Numbered from the stretch's first letter, positions 1-12,550 are shown. The stretch is 64,000 nucleotides of DNA from Bagarius yarrelli (GCA_005784505.1 VCAZ01000003.1:1131768-1195767), one strand, 5' to 3'. The notes: generated from the sequence alone by a model not told the origin. Program-made: numbers and translations.

Positions 1-513
1 ACATTTTATGTATTTTGGCAAACTTTGTCCTCCAGTGCTTTCTGGTTGCATTACCTTGCCACAGACCTCCGTAGAGCTGTTTCCTTCTCATGGGGTAAAC
101 AAATTTGTAGACCCCAAGTATCCTCAGCTGCACATAGCATGCTCAAGTATCTCTTCAACTATTCTCTTGTAAAACATTTAAACAGGCCACATGGTGACCG
201 TTGGAGTGGGTTGGAGAGAGGGTCACAGGCATACAGCTTCAGTTTTCCAGCGCTGTCTTATCAGTCAGTCTTTCCTCTCAGATCAGACTGTTAACTTCTG
301 GCATTTTAAATGTGATGAGTGCAGCAAGTGCTGGAGTCAAGTCACTTCAACCATCAAGTGCCTAACAACTCACAAGTCAGCAGTCCTTAGTACCAAAATA
401 TCTCCTAATCTTATCACCTCTGTGTTAATGTTAAGTTTAAGTTGCGTAATGTTCTGTTTAGATTAAGACCAAATAAAGAGCAGGGTCAAGTTAAATGAGC
501 TTGAATTGGTGTG
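1..513. other. Unique sequence, nothing recognised
   Basis: No transposon, RNA gene or convincing exon was seen. Two short open frames at 25-294 and 191-466 overlap in different frames, have no recognisable domain and no splice or promoter context, and are taken as chance. Confidence 0.5.
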
Positions 514-525
514 ATAGATAGATAT

Positions 526-584
<59 letters not shown>
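514..584. repeat. (GATA)n microsatellite
   Basis: About 70 bp of near-perfect gata repeats with one small interruption (gatatata) near the left edge. Likely length-polymorphic. Confidence 0.97.
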
Positions 585-585
<1 letters not shown>

Positions 586-1032
586 GCATCTATTAGAAGT
601 GCAAATAGTAGGACTGTGCAAATGCAGATAAATCTGTAAAGTATGTACATTAATAAATAATGTTATGTAAGTATGTCAGTAATATTTACAGCAAGTAAAG
701 TGTAGTAAGGCATTGTGCAAAAGTGCATTTGTGTACATTGTATATAGTTTATATTTTATACCATATATATTATATATGATTTAACCGTATGATTTACCTG
801 TGTTGATCAGGTGTCTTAAGTTGATCAGAAGCTAAAAGATATCAATTCACTCGATCACTCGCTCCACTCTCATCTGGTTTTGCAAGAGAGACCAAACTCT
901 TTTTACAATTGCACAAAATACATACACATTCACCTTTAGTTTACTGTGAGGTGAGAAAATAATTTACTTGAAAATTATTTTAGCTTCATGAGCTGTTTTT
1001 ACGCAAATATATCAACACTACCTACCAAAATC

Positions 1033-1036
<4 letters not shown>
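585..1036. other. AT-rich unique sequence
   Basis: No element or coding signal recognised. Short AT runs and a tatatat cluster around 760-775. Confidence 0.5.

Positions 1037-1127
<91 letters not shown>
1037..1127. repeat. (TA)n plus poly-T tract
   Basis: About 55 bp of alternating TA is followed almost directly by a 33-base T run (1095-1127). The adjoining TA and T tracts could be the decayed tail of a minus-strand retroposon, but no element body is visible beside them. Confidence 0.95.
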
Positions 1128-1131
<4 letters not shown>

Positions 1132-2289
1132 ATAAATTAGGTAAATATATAAATAATATAAGGTAGGTGTGAAAATATATTTTTTACTATATGGGTAGAT
1201 TTAGAAAAAAAAACAAAAACAAAACAAAGAATCTTATATAACATGGGATGTCAATCATTGATGATAATGTATATAATTTAATGTAATTTTTAGAAATTGT
1301 ATTTATAGAACATTAAACAGAAATTTATAAACGTAAAGAAAAACTGAAAATGTAAACCCAAAGAAAATATTACTCCTAAAATCCTAGCAGACATTTGATT
1401 ATTTTTATTTTGGTTGAAACTTAATTACTGTAGTCTCATAAGCGCTGTGTTCACAGTACTCTGTGTGTGTGAGTGTGTGTGTGTCCAGACCACACAGACT
1501 GCCTAAACAACGGTGTCATTAAACAGACTGCAATTAAAATCTGGTCAAAAGACTATGATGGACTGGGTGACCTAATTAGTGCTGATTTGCTGAGCACCAC
1601 ATATGTTTGCCACTGTTTTTTAACTAACACAGACCAGCCTGGTTACAAATTATAGACGAGACCTGGAATATCAATTATTGGTCCAGAAGCAAGTTTTTTT
1701 TATGTCTGGGTGCAGGAGTGTGTTCCTGAGAAGAACATTTCTCCCCTCTCCGATTTGTTTTGGCGACGCGTCAACCCTTATGAGCTGATAAATATTTAGA
1801 AGACTTCATCTTCTTTTATTTGGCCCAAGAAAGTGAAATGCAGACAGCAGAAAGGACAGATGGAAAAGTTATGACAGCTCTGCATTTTACTACGCAACAT
1901 CATAACTATATGATTATGGATGTGTTTCTTAGCTGAGAAGTAATTAATGTTTTACAAACACACACATACACAGATGTTTACACACTTACACACTTTAAGC
2001 TAATTCCTTTGAATTGGGGAAAATGTTCTTACTGACATTACAGTATCATTTAATAGACGAGTTCAGGGAATTTATTTCCTGAACTGTCCTAATTGATAAA
2101 CGCAGCACGCTTATGTGATTGGCTAAAAGCCATCTAAAATCATTTATTAATAAGAAACAAAATATTCCGCGAATTAATCTTGCCAACATAACAAACGTTG
2201 AATAACAGACGAAGAAAATAAAATACCTTTATGACAGCTTGTCTGTGTATCTTTGCAACAACATGCTAAAAATAAAAGGAAAATAAAAT
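1128..2289. other. Mostly unique sequence
   Basis: No transposon recognised. The stretch 1480-1630 has less simple sequence and balanced composition, and could be a conserved noncoding block; this cannot be judged from one genome. Confidence 0.4.
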
Positions 2290-2613
2290 GTGGCCCGGGT
2301 TTGATTCCCCTGCAGGGGCCTTTTTGTGTGGAGTGGAGTTTGCATGTTCTTCCTGTACTTGTGTGGGTTTACTCCAGGTTCTCCAGGTTTCCCCCTACAG
2401 TCCAAAAACATGTATGTTAGATTGATTGGTGATTTAAATTGCCCATAGGAGTGAGTGTGAGTGTGTGTGGCCCTGTGATGGACTGGCGACCTGTCCAGGG
2501 TGCACCCCTCCTGCCTTTCGCCCTTTCAGAGACGGCTGGGATAGACTTCAGCAAATCTCAGTGACCCCGAATTAGGGAATAAGCGGGTATAGAAGATGAA
2601 TGAATGAATGAAT
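2290..2613 (+). mobile_element. V-SINE (DANA/mermaid-like), 5' truncated
   Basis: Contains the V-SINE core (tggagtttgcatgttcttcc, then cagtccaaaaacatg), the block gactggcgacctgtccaggg, and a terminal (gaat)n run at 2596-2613. The tRNA-like head is reduced to a B-box-like gggtttgattcccc at the left edge, so the A-box part is missing. SINEs of this type are non-coding and rely on LINE enzymes. Strand is set by the tail lying to the right. Confidence 0.85.
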
Positions 2614-2760
2614 TAAATAATTAATTAAAATAAAATATTGAAGTACTTTTTAAAAAAGCTTTTTTTCTGCACCAATACTTTATAATTGCATTTTACTGCA
2701 TTTAATGGAGCAGTTTAGGCTTTAGGGCTAAGTGGTGGTAACACTGGAATTTTTAATTTA

Positions 2761-2937
2761 GTGGTAGCGCAGTGGTAAGGTATTGGACTGCTAACTGGAA
2801 GATCAGGGGGTTCGATTTCCAGCACCACTAAGTTGCCCCTGAGCAAGGCCCCTAACCCCTAATTGCACAGTTGTATAAAGAGATAAATGTAAGTCGCTCT
2901 GAATAAGGGCGTCTGCCAAATGCCGTAAATGTAAATG
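2761..2937 (+). mobile_element. SINE-A, near full length
   Basis: tRNA-like head at 2761-2830 with A-box (agcgcagtggtaagg) and B-box (ggttcgatttcc), then the gcccctgagcaaggc body and the gtaagtcgctctgaataagg tail ending in gtaaatgtaaatgg. The tail resembles L2/RSg-1-type LINE 3' ends, suggesting L2-driven mobilisation. Confidence 0.85.
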
Positions 2938-4450
2938 GAATAAGCTACCGCTTGCCTACAGCTGTCACCTTTCATTTATAGCAAAAAAGTTATAGAATAA
3001 AACAAACTGAGATTAATTAATTACCCTTGAGGGTACTTATGAGTTTGAGTTTTATTAACATCCACAGCATACCGCAGAATTTAATGAATGAGCAAAACAT
3101 GTTAACACATACAGCATATAATAAGCTGCTGTGTTTGTCAACCACAAAATAAGCAGTTGAAACTGTCATAATGAAACAATGCCCGTCCAAAAAAAAAAAC
3201 AAACGTTACCACCTGGATTTAGCTTAGCAAATTGGAAAAACTGTGATTAAGGATAATTACTTAAGGGTTTTTATGTTTCCGCTGGCAACCAGTTATTTAC
3301 GACTAACTAATGCAGTTTTTATTTCTTAAACAACCATGTCGAATGGCATATCCTGTGGTTGTGGAAAAGATGTTTTTCTTTTTCAGAGCCGTCAAATTAT
3401 CGAGACCATAGAAGATTGCTCAAATTATGACATAAGCTGTTTAACGCATTAATAAAATCTGGAAACATAGTGGTGGAAAAAAAACCATCTTTTACTTCTG
3501 GTTAAAAAAAAAAAGTGGAACGTTTGGTGAAATTATCAAATGTTTGATGAAATTGGAAAAAAAAAGGGGCTTTGTTTAATAGAATAAGTAAAAGAATTTA
3601 CACACACAATCTAAAACAAAAGATTTTACGACTTTAAGACTATTCTGACTTTCACCATTATTAATACAATACAAGATCTTGGCAATAAAAGAAAGTCTTA
3701 TCAAAACGATGGCATGACAGGAAAAATGAAAATAAAATGCGGTCAAATAAAATATCAAATTTAAATGTTATCCGTCACATACATGATTAAACAACATGAC
3801 GTAAAATGTTTGTTTCAGATTATATATACAGAAAAAAACAGATTATATACAGAAAAAAACAGATTATATACAAAAAACAACAGAATAAAAAATAGAATAA
3901 AATAAAATAGAATAAAAATATACTGTGTAATGTATAGTATATAACAGTGTGTTTATATATAAAGTGACTGTTTATATATAAAGTGACTGATAAATGATAA
4001 ATTTTGCAGTGTGGTTGTGCGTTTGTGCATGTAGTAGGATGTGTTTTGGTGTAAGTGTGTGTGAGAATGAGCCCAGAAGAGTCCCGGATTCAGGTGATCT
4101 CCTGGTTGAGGACGGAACGGAAGAATTTATTGTTGAGATATTAGTGTGAATGACTTTTTTTTTTCAGCCAGTGTATTTCTAAGGGTTCCAGATGGAGATG
4201 AGAAATCCTTCCTGAATCACTCACTAAACGGATCCGAGTCTTTAGATTCCTTTGAGTCACTTGAGTCAGCAGGGATTCTGACTGATTTTGCACTCATTAA
4301 ATCTCTAAAGTACTTTGAATACTTGGACTCATAAATGTTGCTCTGATCTGTCTGGATTGCTACTTGCTACAGTCCAACAGAGCCTTTCAATCCTACGGAA
4401 GGGATTCAAGATGAATCAAATGAATCAGTTATAGTATAAGTATATTCAAT
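2938..4450. other. AT-rich unique sequence with small tandem repeats
   Basis: No gene or large element recognised. Two local tandem repeats are visible: three imperfect copies of a ~21-bp unit (cagattatatacagaaaaaa) at about 3817-3880 and two copies of a ~21-bp unit (tgtttatatataaagtgact) at about 3949-3990. The open frame at 4146-4334 includes two near-identical gagtca motifs but no recognised domain. Confidence 0.5.
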
Positions 4451-4713
4451 TCATTGTCATTGTCATTGTGGTAGGGTACATGTACAGAGCCAATGAAATG
4501 CATTTTTCGCATATCCCCATCTTAGTAAGTTGGGGTCAGAGCGCAGGGTCAGCTATGCTATATACAGCGCCCCTGGAGCAGGGGGGGTTAAGGGTCTTGC
4601 TCAAGGACCCAACAGTGGTTGACTTGCCGGAGGTGGGGCTTGAACCCAGGTGTTTCTGGTCTTCAGATTAACAACTCAGCACCTTAACCATTTGAGCCAC
4701 CCTGCCCCCCCTA
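4451..4713 (-). mobile_element. SINE-C, near full length
   Basis: Read on the minus strand it has a tRNA-like head (ggctcaaatggttaaggtg), B-box-like ggttcaagcc, the body cactgttgggtccttgagc, and the tail through ccaacttactaagatgggg to a (caatga)n-like end. This copy has a single head region, unlike two other SINE-C copies in the window. Confidence 0.82.
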
Positions 4714-5877
4714 TGTTTTTAAACATGCAGAGAGTTTCCTAAACAACTCAGTCAGCTACTTGTTCCTATAGTTACTAGCTAACTGCTACTTAGAAAATTC
4801 TAATGTTGTAATTTTCAGTTTGTATTTATTTATGTTGTTGCTAGCAACAAAGTTACTTGGGATTTAAATGATTTAGGAAACAATGAAAAGAATTTGTGAA
4901 TCCCGAGTCAAATAAAGGTTTGGTTTAATTAACCTGTATGAATCCAGATTCGCTCATCTTTAGTTCCAGACTGAAAAACATCTTTAAAATACCGGTACAC
5001 TTTTCTACTATCACCAAATGTTATTTGTATTGTTTAAAAATTATTTTTTTAAAGAAAGAAACATAGATTTCATAAGCACCAATCCATTCATCTTAAGGTC
5101 AGGTTGACATTGCTCGTCACCTCATTCCCTCTGCATGAATCCTGTCATCCGTAGCATCTATTGGTGTGACAGAATGAATCGGTCAAAGCAGCATAGACAT
5201 CCTTGATCCTGGTCAGTGGCTCGGAAAGCTCTCACCGTGGTCAGCGTTGGTTCATTTTTCCAGCTGACAAAGAAAGATAAAGCAGTGGCATTTCTAATGA
5301 TAAGCGACAACGAAGGACCTGATGGCTGGCAATGTGTTCATTCTCGTCAAACGCATTTAACCATACAATCAATCCAATCAGATTGGAGACAAGACAAAAG
5401 CAGAAGATTGGTGATTGAAGTTGAAGGCAGCCCAATGCTGTTGGTGTTCATTTCTCTTTATTTTAATCTCTCTTTTACTTTCTCTCTCTTCGTTAAAGTC
5501 ACTTCCTTCTTTCCTGACATTCAGCTGTTTTATTCCTCTATCAGCAAAAGAGAGTTAATTGTTTCTTCATGAAATGATTTGCTGTTTCACTTCCTTAACT
5601 ATATAGAAGAAAACAGCTGTAACAACATTCCTTAAATTTCCCCCCATCTCTGTTTCACCACTTTGGCTGTGCATGGTCATTTCTCAATTTACATTTTCAA
5701 ACTAAAGAACAGGAATTTAAGTCAATTTACTGCAAGTGAGCTTTCCTCCAAGCAGCAGGTCATAAAATAGCTGGATAAAAACAATGCATAAATGCACGAG
5801 TAAAAACTGCTTAAGCTTTTACTTGCCATTGGTCCTCAACACTTGTTTGATTTGGCTATGACCCAATGGTTAACATT
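4714..5877. other. Unique sequence
   Basis: No transposon recognised. The open frame at 5216-5572 (118 codons) ends in a hydrophobic, pyrimidine-rich region and has no recognisable family; the DNA at 5270-5430 is less AT-rich than its surroundings. It is treated as non-coding. Confidence 0.4.
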
Positions 5878-6310
5878 ACACTATATGAACAAAAATATCG
5901 GAACTCCTGACTACCACGTGTACACTATGGGCTACATTCTATTTAAGATTCAAGCTTACCCTAACTGGACATTTCTAAAAAGGCTTTTCACTAGATTTGT
6001 GTTCATTCAGCTACAATAGTATGAGTGAGATCATTTCCTAATGTTGAGGTAAAGAGGCCGGGGTGCAGTCATTGTTCCAGTTCATGCCAAAGATGTTTAG
6101 TGGGGTTGAGTAAGAGTTAGGGCTTTATGTGAGGATATGAGTTCTTTCACTCCAGCTATAACACACCACATCCTTAAGGAGTTCAGGAGCTTTGTGCACA
6201 GGGGTATTGTCATGCTGGAACTGTGCTTAAGGGTCTTTGAGTGAAGTAATAATGTAATGCTACAACATACAAACTGTGTCCTTTTGACATGGTGGCAACA
6301 GTTTGGTGAT
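5878..6310. mobile_element. Decayed Tc1/mariner-type remnant
   Basis: The left edge (ctatatgaacaaaaatatcgg) resembles the inverted terminus of a widespread teleost Tc1-like family, and blocks such as gtggggttgagt, ctttgtgcacaggggtattg and tcatgctggaac match its internal region in the expected order. No open frame survives and the right terminus is not visible. The match is from memory of the family, so the class is fairly sure but the exact family is not. Confidence 0.6.
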
Positions 6311-6329
6311 TCCAGAAGTCATAGATCCT

Positions 6330-6770
6330 TTTTCTGACTATTAATAAATCCCAAGACCATCAAACTGGCTGTTATTAAGCCTCTTATTTAAAAAAAAAAC
6401 ACAACCACAGACCAATCTCAAATATCTCTTTTCAAAAATACTAGAAACAGTAATATCCCCACATTAATATACATTCTTTAAGAAAAATAGTATCTTGTGA
6501 GTATGTCCATTCAGCATATAGACCATATCATAGTACTAAGACTGCTCTTAATAAAGTTTAATAAACTGCTCTTATAATCTAATAATGGTTAAATCATCCT
6601 ATTAGTTATACTGGATTCTAGCGCTGCATCCAACATCAACCAAAACATTTTTTTGAGTGCATAATGGAGTACCTCAAGGCTAAGTACTAGGGCTGTTTTA
6701 CATGTTACCCTTATAGAAATAGCTTTTAGAGTAACAGATTTCTTTTAAAATATAATACTACATTATTTAA
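6330..6770 (+). pseudogene. L2-clade LINE reverse transcriptase remnant
   Basis: Conceptual plus-strand reading, with frame changes, gives motifs of a non-LTR reverse transcriptase in the right order: a KPL segment near 6350, a segment like SNLPFLSKILE near 6415-6450, HSAYRPYHSTKTALNKV at about 6508-6558, and a GVPQG-stop-VLG block at about 6666-6692. In L2 elements the last corresponds to the GVPQGSVLGP motif. A stop inside this motif, frameshifts and loss of the region carrying the YADD motif make it non-functional. Confidence 0.75.
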
Positions 6771-8054
6771 TGCTTACTGATGTTGGTGAGCTCAAATTGA
6801 CAAGTCCATGGATTGATTAACCTGGGCACTATGAGACCTATATATATATATATATTATCCAACATCCAAGTGTAACAGAGCTTGTTAAAATGGTGAACAA
6901 TATTAGTGGATGAATTTGTGAGAAGCAAGAAAAAAGTCACATTTAAGCAGATACTTTTAAAAGATCCACAAGATTTATATCTTCATTGGTTTGCATTCCC
7001 CATGTACGCCTCTGCTTTAATAACTGTTGATTTACATAAATTATATGTGCTTTAAACCAATGTAGTTATCTAGTTATCTTTATTATGTAAGAGACCACCC
7101 ATCCGGACAGAAATGTTTCCTTACAGTTTAACAGCAATCAGAACTTGAGATGTGTTGATTGTTTTCCTAATACACTAGTGGGGCCCAAACCAAACCAGGG
7201 TAATGCTTCCTCGAATAGCTTTTCCAACATCAGTGTGGACTAGTGCCTAGACTTTTTTCATCAACTCTTGCATATTCATTTGTCTTGATAATGAAGGTTT
7301 AATGGACTGTTACTCTTATGTAATATATGTTTTATACAGCTTTTAAGTTCATACTCTAAAATTGGCTTAAAAAATATTTTGCTATTTTGGTTTTTTTTTT
7401 TCCCAATAAAATGTCCACTCTTTACGGGCATACGTATGTTCTGAAACACCAGGTAATTGATATTAATTGTTAATCACATTTAATCAACATTAAATTAACA
7501 TCTAACTCCCCAAGACATTATATTACATTAAAGGCAGTTAGATTTAGTCAGCATTTGTATATCACATAACATAATAGGGTCATGGTAGTGGAAAAAACTG
7601 TTAATCTACACTGCAGATGAGCGAACCAGGATTCATCCAGGTTAAATGAATGATGCTTGTCAGCATCAGCTATTTATTTTAAATAATGATCAATATTATT
7701 ATTATTATTATCATATGTTTAAGTTTGATCACTAGTAGTTTCTGCTGAGTTTATTAAAGATATTTTTACCAGACATTGTAATCTGGAGGATGTCTTTTTA
7801 GGCCTAACGCAATATAAATGTAGTCAATGTCTTTCTTATGGATGCAAATTGTTTTTAATAAAAGATCATTATTTTCCATTTGATTTTTATTATTTTTATT
7901 ACATGTTTCATTTTGAATTTTACAGTTATGCTTTAGTAAGAGTCACAATTTCAATCTGTAGCTGACTTATTGAAGGGGGGTAGTTACTGTTGCGATAATT
8001 AATAAATTGGTTACTCTTTATTAATTGGTCATAGTCTGCATATAGTTCTAATTT
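6771..8054. other. Mostly unique sequence
   Basis: Short (ta)n at 6839-6856, an (att)n run at 7696-7711 and a poly-T-rich patch near 7390. 7090-7270 is of ordinary complexity and could be single-copy conserved DNA; no exon recognised. Confidence 0.4.
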
Positions 8055-8381
8055 ATTTATTCATCTTCTATACCCTAATTTGGGGTCACAGGGATCTGCT
8101 GGAGTCTATCCCAGCCGTCTCTGAAAAGACAAAAAGCAGGAAAAGTTCAACCTGGACAGGTCACCAGTCGATCACAGTTCCACACACATTCTCACACACT
8201 CCTATAGGCAATTTACTATTACTAATCAATCTAACATACATGTTTTTGGATTGTGGGAGGAAACTGGAGAACCCGGAGTAAACCCACGCAAGCACAGGGA
8301 GAACATGCAAGCTCCTCACAGAAAGGTTCCTTCTTGCTATGAAGCAACCGTGCTAATTACTAAGCCTCTGTGCTGTCCCGC
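8055..8381 (-). mobile_element. V-SINE, near full length
   Basis: Reverse orientation: the tail side (tattcatcttctatacc) is on the left and the tRNA-like head (caagaaggaacc, gctgtcc) on the right. It carries the core block (gagaacatgcaagctcctc) and the ggacaggtcaccagtcgat block. Moderately diverged from the 39.8-kb copy. Confidence 0.85.
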
Positions 8382-10525
8382 AAGTCTTTCGAGGACCTTT
8401 ATTCCAACGTGTTATCGATAATACGATATATAACACCTGTATTGCATTTTTGCTTTTTTTACAATTTAAACAAAGCTCCGTAAACCAAAACTAGTGCAAA
8501 GATAAGCACAATAATAACTTAAAAGAATGAAACGTACACAAATAACGCTATAAGTAAAAAAAAATACATTTTTGTCTTTTTAATTAAGTGGTAAGGAATA
8601 TAATTTTTTTAAACTTCTCTAGAAAAAGTGGATAATTCAATTTGATTCCATTTGTATACCGATTTTAACATTAAACATTGTCTCATAGCAGCTGTATAGA
8701 AAATTGAAAATTTGGCATGGAAAAATTCCCTAAAATGATATTATGGGGAAATATTAAGAGGAAGCAGAATCAGTAAGGAACCCATCCTCATCTGAGTGAT
8801 GCTGGCATGTGTGATCATAGATGATGTTCTATATACAAACATATTTTGACCAGGAGCATTTGAACAACCTACATAAGGGCATAACCAAGTTTTACCACCC
8901 CTTCTACCTGATCTAGCCATAAAATACCCACCAATTGGAACAATCACAATTTAGCTCCCCAGGTTTGTTCATCCTCAGCACTAGTGAGCAACTCCAAGTG
9001 ATGCAGTATATATATACATAATTATTCTACATCTTACTGCATAAGAACTATTGGATGGTTATATCTACTTCATAAAAAAGGGCCATTAAATAAATTCATG
9101 AATAACATTTGGACAATTAACACACCAATCTAGAAGATTAATTCAGCCATTTAAATCTCATACATTACCATTCATTACAGGCCATACATAATCATTCCTG
9201 CTTCTTAATTCTAAGCCCCCCTGAAGCCAACACTCCTGGTTAAAAAAGCCTTTAAGCTTACCAAGAAAGGACAACTTTCCGAAAGCTATCACGATAATGG
9301 GTCCCATGTGAGGTTCTACGAGAAGCTTCTTTTACATGCAGAGGGTCATCATTTAAACACATATTCAAATCATCCATCTGCATTCCTGAGTCATTTTGTT
9401 TGACAGGTTTTAAAGTACAGAGGAGCCTGTCAGTGGTAAAAAAATGGGAAAACCAGCGCTGGGAAACAGCTAAGTATGGCAGATGGACCCACATTTGTAG
9501 CATTAAGTTAAACTAACACTTTGTCTGTCTTTCAAATAGTCAGGAGTGGTGCAGCTGGCAGGAGCACCCAGCTGCCTAATGAAAGTTATTATTTGGAGTA
9601 ACGTGCTGTCTCTGCTTTGCCTCTGTATAGATTACACGTTTTAAGCAAAGATTCTCATGACTGGAAATGTTAACAATGATAATAACCTTTTTCCTCTATT
9701 GAATTAAGTCAATTTTCTCTTTCTACATTACCCTCAGGTCATCTTAAATGGTATAATAGGTGATTGTCTTCAGAAACATTGTTTGTTCTGCTAATCGAAT
9801 GTCTCTTAACACCAGGACAGCAATCATTAAGTTATATATTCATATATTTAGAAATGTGTAGGACCAAGAAAAATTTGTCCAAAATTCATCACAGATTATT
9901 AGCTATTAGTTATTCAATTGTATTTATCACATGGGGTATTAATTATGTTTATAAAAGGTATGTGTTTAACATAAATAAGTTTGTCATTTTTCTCTGTTTT
10001 GTTGTTTTTGAATATTCAAGCAACTGCTGCTAATTTGAAATTTAACAGGCATTTATAAGCTTTTTTAAAGAACGCTAGAAATAGTGAGAATTTCCAACAC
10101 AAAAAAACAAGAGAACAAACATTTGCCCAAAGAATAAGTTGGACAAGTGCTTCCTGACAGCCAAGGTGCAATCTCCACCCAGGGGCTACTCTTTTTTACA
10201 GACCTACACACATCTAGGTTCTAGACTAAGCATATTTAGCAAGGCTGTTTAGCAGCTATGGAGCACCATACCCCCACTAAGGCCAATGCAATACAGGCCT
10301 GTCAGATGCAGAATCGACACTTGCGAGTGGGCCAAATGGTGGCAAGGTCCAACATTATCCAACATTATTTTGGCCTGTGATGCCTCAAAATCAAGTTCTC
10401 ATGGTGGTACCTTCAAACATTATGCCTTAGGCCAAAGGCCATTCCTTGTTACCTTATGGAACCATGGTGACACATTACCTGAGATGTTTTCTTACCAGTG
10501 AATGATTAAAGATGTATTGTAGTAA
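8382..10525. other. Unique or unclassified sequence
   Basis: No element is firmly recognised. The stretch 8740-8960 has the feel of an old dispersed repeat but I could not assign it. Open frames at 8741-8947, 9258-9503, 9764-10033 and 10286-10501 lack domains and are judged chance. Confidence 0.35.
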
Positions 10526-10875
10526 TATTGAGTGAAATAAGTATTTGACCCCTTTCCAAACAAGACTTAGTACTTGGTGACAAAACCCTTGTTGGCAATC
10601 ACAGAGGTCAGACGTTTCTTGTAGTTGGCCACCAGGTTTGCACACATCTCAGGAGGGATTTTCTTCTGCCTTGTCTCCTTGGACATGTTTGGGTCATTGT
10701 TATGCTGAAATGACCATCCACAACACATTTTCAATGCCCTGGCTGATGAAAGGAAGTTCTTACCCAAAATTTGATAGTACTTGGCTCTGTCTATCGTCCT
10801 TTTAATTCGATGCAGTTGTAACGTCCCCTTAGCAGAAAAACACGAAGCATGTTTGACACCTTTCACATGCACAAA
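10526..10875 (-). mobile_element. Deleted Tc1-like transposon fragment
   Basis: Minus-strand 3' portion of a Tc1 element. The left edge includes the subterminal phrase gaaataagtatttgacccc, followed by the end of a transposase reading frame. Neither inverted terminus is complete and the 5' half of the element is missing. Confidence 0.85.
10567..10872 (-). pseudogene. Tc1 transposase C-terminal fragment
   Basis: Open frame of 101 codons. Residues ~13-25 (FSAKGTLQLHRIK), ~40-60 and ~73-101 (PPEMCANLVANYKKRLTSV) match the Tc1-like DD34E transposase C-terminal half. Between residues ~62 and ~70 a large block is deleted, removing the region with the catalytic Glu. The family motif QxDNDP reads QHNNDP, so the second catalytic Asp is replaced by Asn. 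The normal protein is ~340 residues; this remnant cannot be active. Confidence 0.85.
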
Positions 10876-11757
10876 GGGTTTTTAATTAAATACTAACCTG
10901 AATGCAAAACAGTTTAAAATGAGAATATGTATTGATACTAGGGGTTAAAATATTAATACACCATCGTGTAAGAGTATTGAGTTTGTTTTAAGTTTGCATA
11001 CAGATACTAATATTTGTAGCACAAGACAAATAATACTACAAACATTACCCTTCCAGTGTGTATCTCAGAATAGCTTTGGCTTTTTGAGTTCTGCATGCTT
11101 GTCTTCGTCTGACCGTGTCATGTGCGCCTGCCTGTAGACTTGTAAAATATTGAAGGCAGTATTTGTCTTACTAATGGAAACCAGACAAAACATTTTCAGT
11201 GCTTGATAGCATCTGTTTGCAGAATCGCCAATCTTAAATGGATTTAAAGAGCCAAGAAAAGACTTAAAGTACAGAGGATGAAGGACATGGCACATTTTAG
11301 ACAAGTGCTAATGAATGTAAACACAGCGGCGTTAAAAGCTGACGGTCTAGTCTCTGAAGAGATTTGTAATCAATTCAATCTCCAGTCTGACACATTATTC
11401 TCTTCATCATTGGAGACACAGCATTAAAAATAAGATGATAGTAATGTGCAATAATGGAAGAGTAAAAGACAGCGCTCATACTGAGGACATGAAGGACAGT
11501 ATTCTCATTACCCAGATGAGAATGACAATCAGTCTCGATCTTTTATCTCACTAATGAACCATTTAATGCAGGCTGTAATTTATTCTCTATTGATATTTGA
11601 CATTAATAAGTAAAACAGTGTCTTACAGGATTGGGCCAGCAGGAAGAGCGAACTCATCCGAACACGGGACACAACTGTCAAACAAGAATGCATTTTATTT
11701 CATCCCATCAAGTCCCAACAAACTGTGCTGACTTACAAAAAGACCAGAAAGTATATT
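10876..11757. other. Unique sequence, possible conserved noncoding block
   Basis: No repeat recognised. 11,330-11,640 has long stretches of balanced, non-simple sequence with homeobox-like taat-core motifs (gctgtaatttattc, ccatttaatgc), typical of vertebrate regulatory DNA. The minus-strand open frame 11,065-11,304 has no recognisable domain. Confidence 0.35.
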
Positions 11758-11837
11758 ATTCATTCATTCATCTTCTATACCTGCTTATTCCCTAATTCAG
11801 GGTCATGGGCACCTGCTGGAGCCTATCCCAGCCATAT
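11758..11837 (-). mobile_element. V-SINE 3' fragment
   Basis: Only the tail side is present: (attc)n, cttctatacctgcttattcc, and the block ctggagcctatcccagcc. Severely 5' truncated. Confidence 0.8.
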
Positions 11838-11875
11838 AAAGTATAACTAAAAAAAAAAAGTAGTAGTAGTACTAG

Positions 11876-11876
<1 letters not shown>

Positions 11877-11917
<41 letters not shown>
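11877..11917. repeat. (TTA)n microsatellite
   Basis: About 40 bp of perfect tta repeats, preceded by a short A run and tagtagtag. Confidence 0.95.
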
Positions 11918-11920
<3 letters not shown>

Positions 11921-12370
11921 GTTACTATATTATTATATAGTTATAACATTTAAAAAGGAGATAAGTCAAACAGTATATAAAAACATAGTTAAAATAGTTA
12001 AAAACTTTAATCATTACAGTTAATATTTTGACAATGTCTTGAAAAAAAAAAGATTCCAACAGATTACTGATCTAAGGTCACATTAACATCTGGTACTTTA
12101 GAATATTAGCCACTTACTAATGCTTTAAATTGCTTTTAAATTAATTTTTCGCTTACTTGGAGGTACGTAAGAAAAAATTAAGGATTTAAAACAAATACAT
12201 AATAATTACCTCAAGAGTATTCATCAATAATAATCTTAAGAGTATTAATCAACAATATATTTATATTTATTTATTTATCATTACACCACTTAAAGTGTAA
12301 AAAAGGGGTTCCTAAACCAGCCTCTTTTTCTTTCTCTAAAGATTTTTCCAAAATGTGGGAGAAGTGAGGA
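11918..12370. other. AT-rich unique sequence
   Basis: No element recognised. Two direct near-copies of an ~18-bp AT-rich phrase (agagtattcatcaataata, agagtattaatcaacaata) at about 12,213-12,260. Confidence 0.4.
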
Positions 12371-12550
12371 AATGGTGGCTCAGTGGTTAAGGTGTTGGAC
12401 TGATACCTGAAATTCCCAGCACCACCAAGCCACCACATCTGGGCCCCCTAAGCAAGGCTCTTAACCCCCCAATTGCTCAGTTGTATAAAAAAGGGATAAA
12501 TATAAGTCGCTTTGGATAAGAGCGACTGTCAAATGCTGTAAATGTAAATG
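12371..12550 (+). mobile_element. SINE-A, near full length
   Basis: Head ggtggctcagtggttaagg, B-box-like aaattcccagcacc (shortened, so the canonical ggttc is lost), body and the gtcgctttggataagagcg tail ending gtaaatgtaaatgc. Confidence 0.85.
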
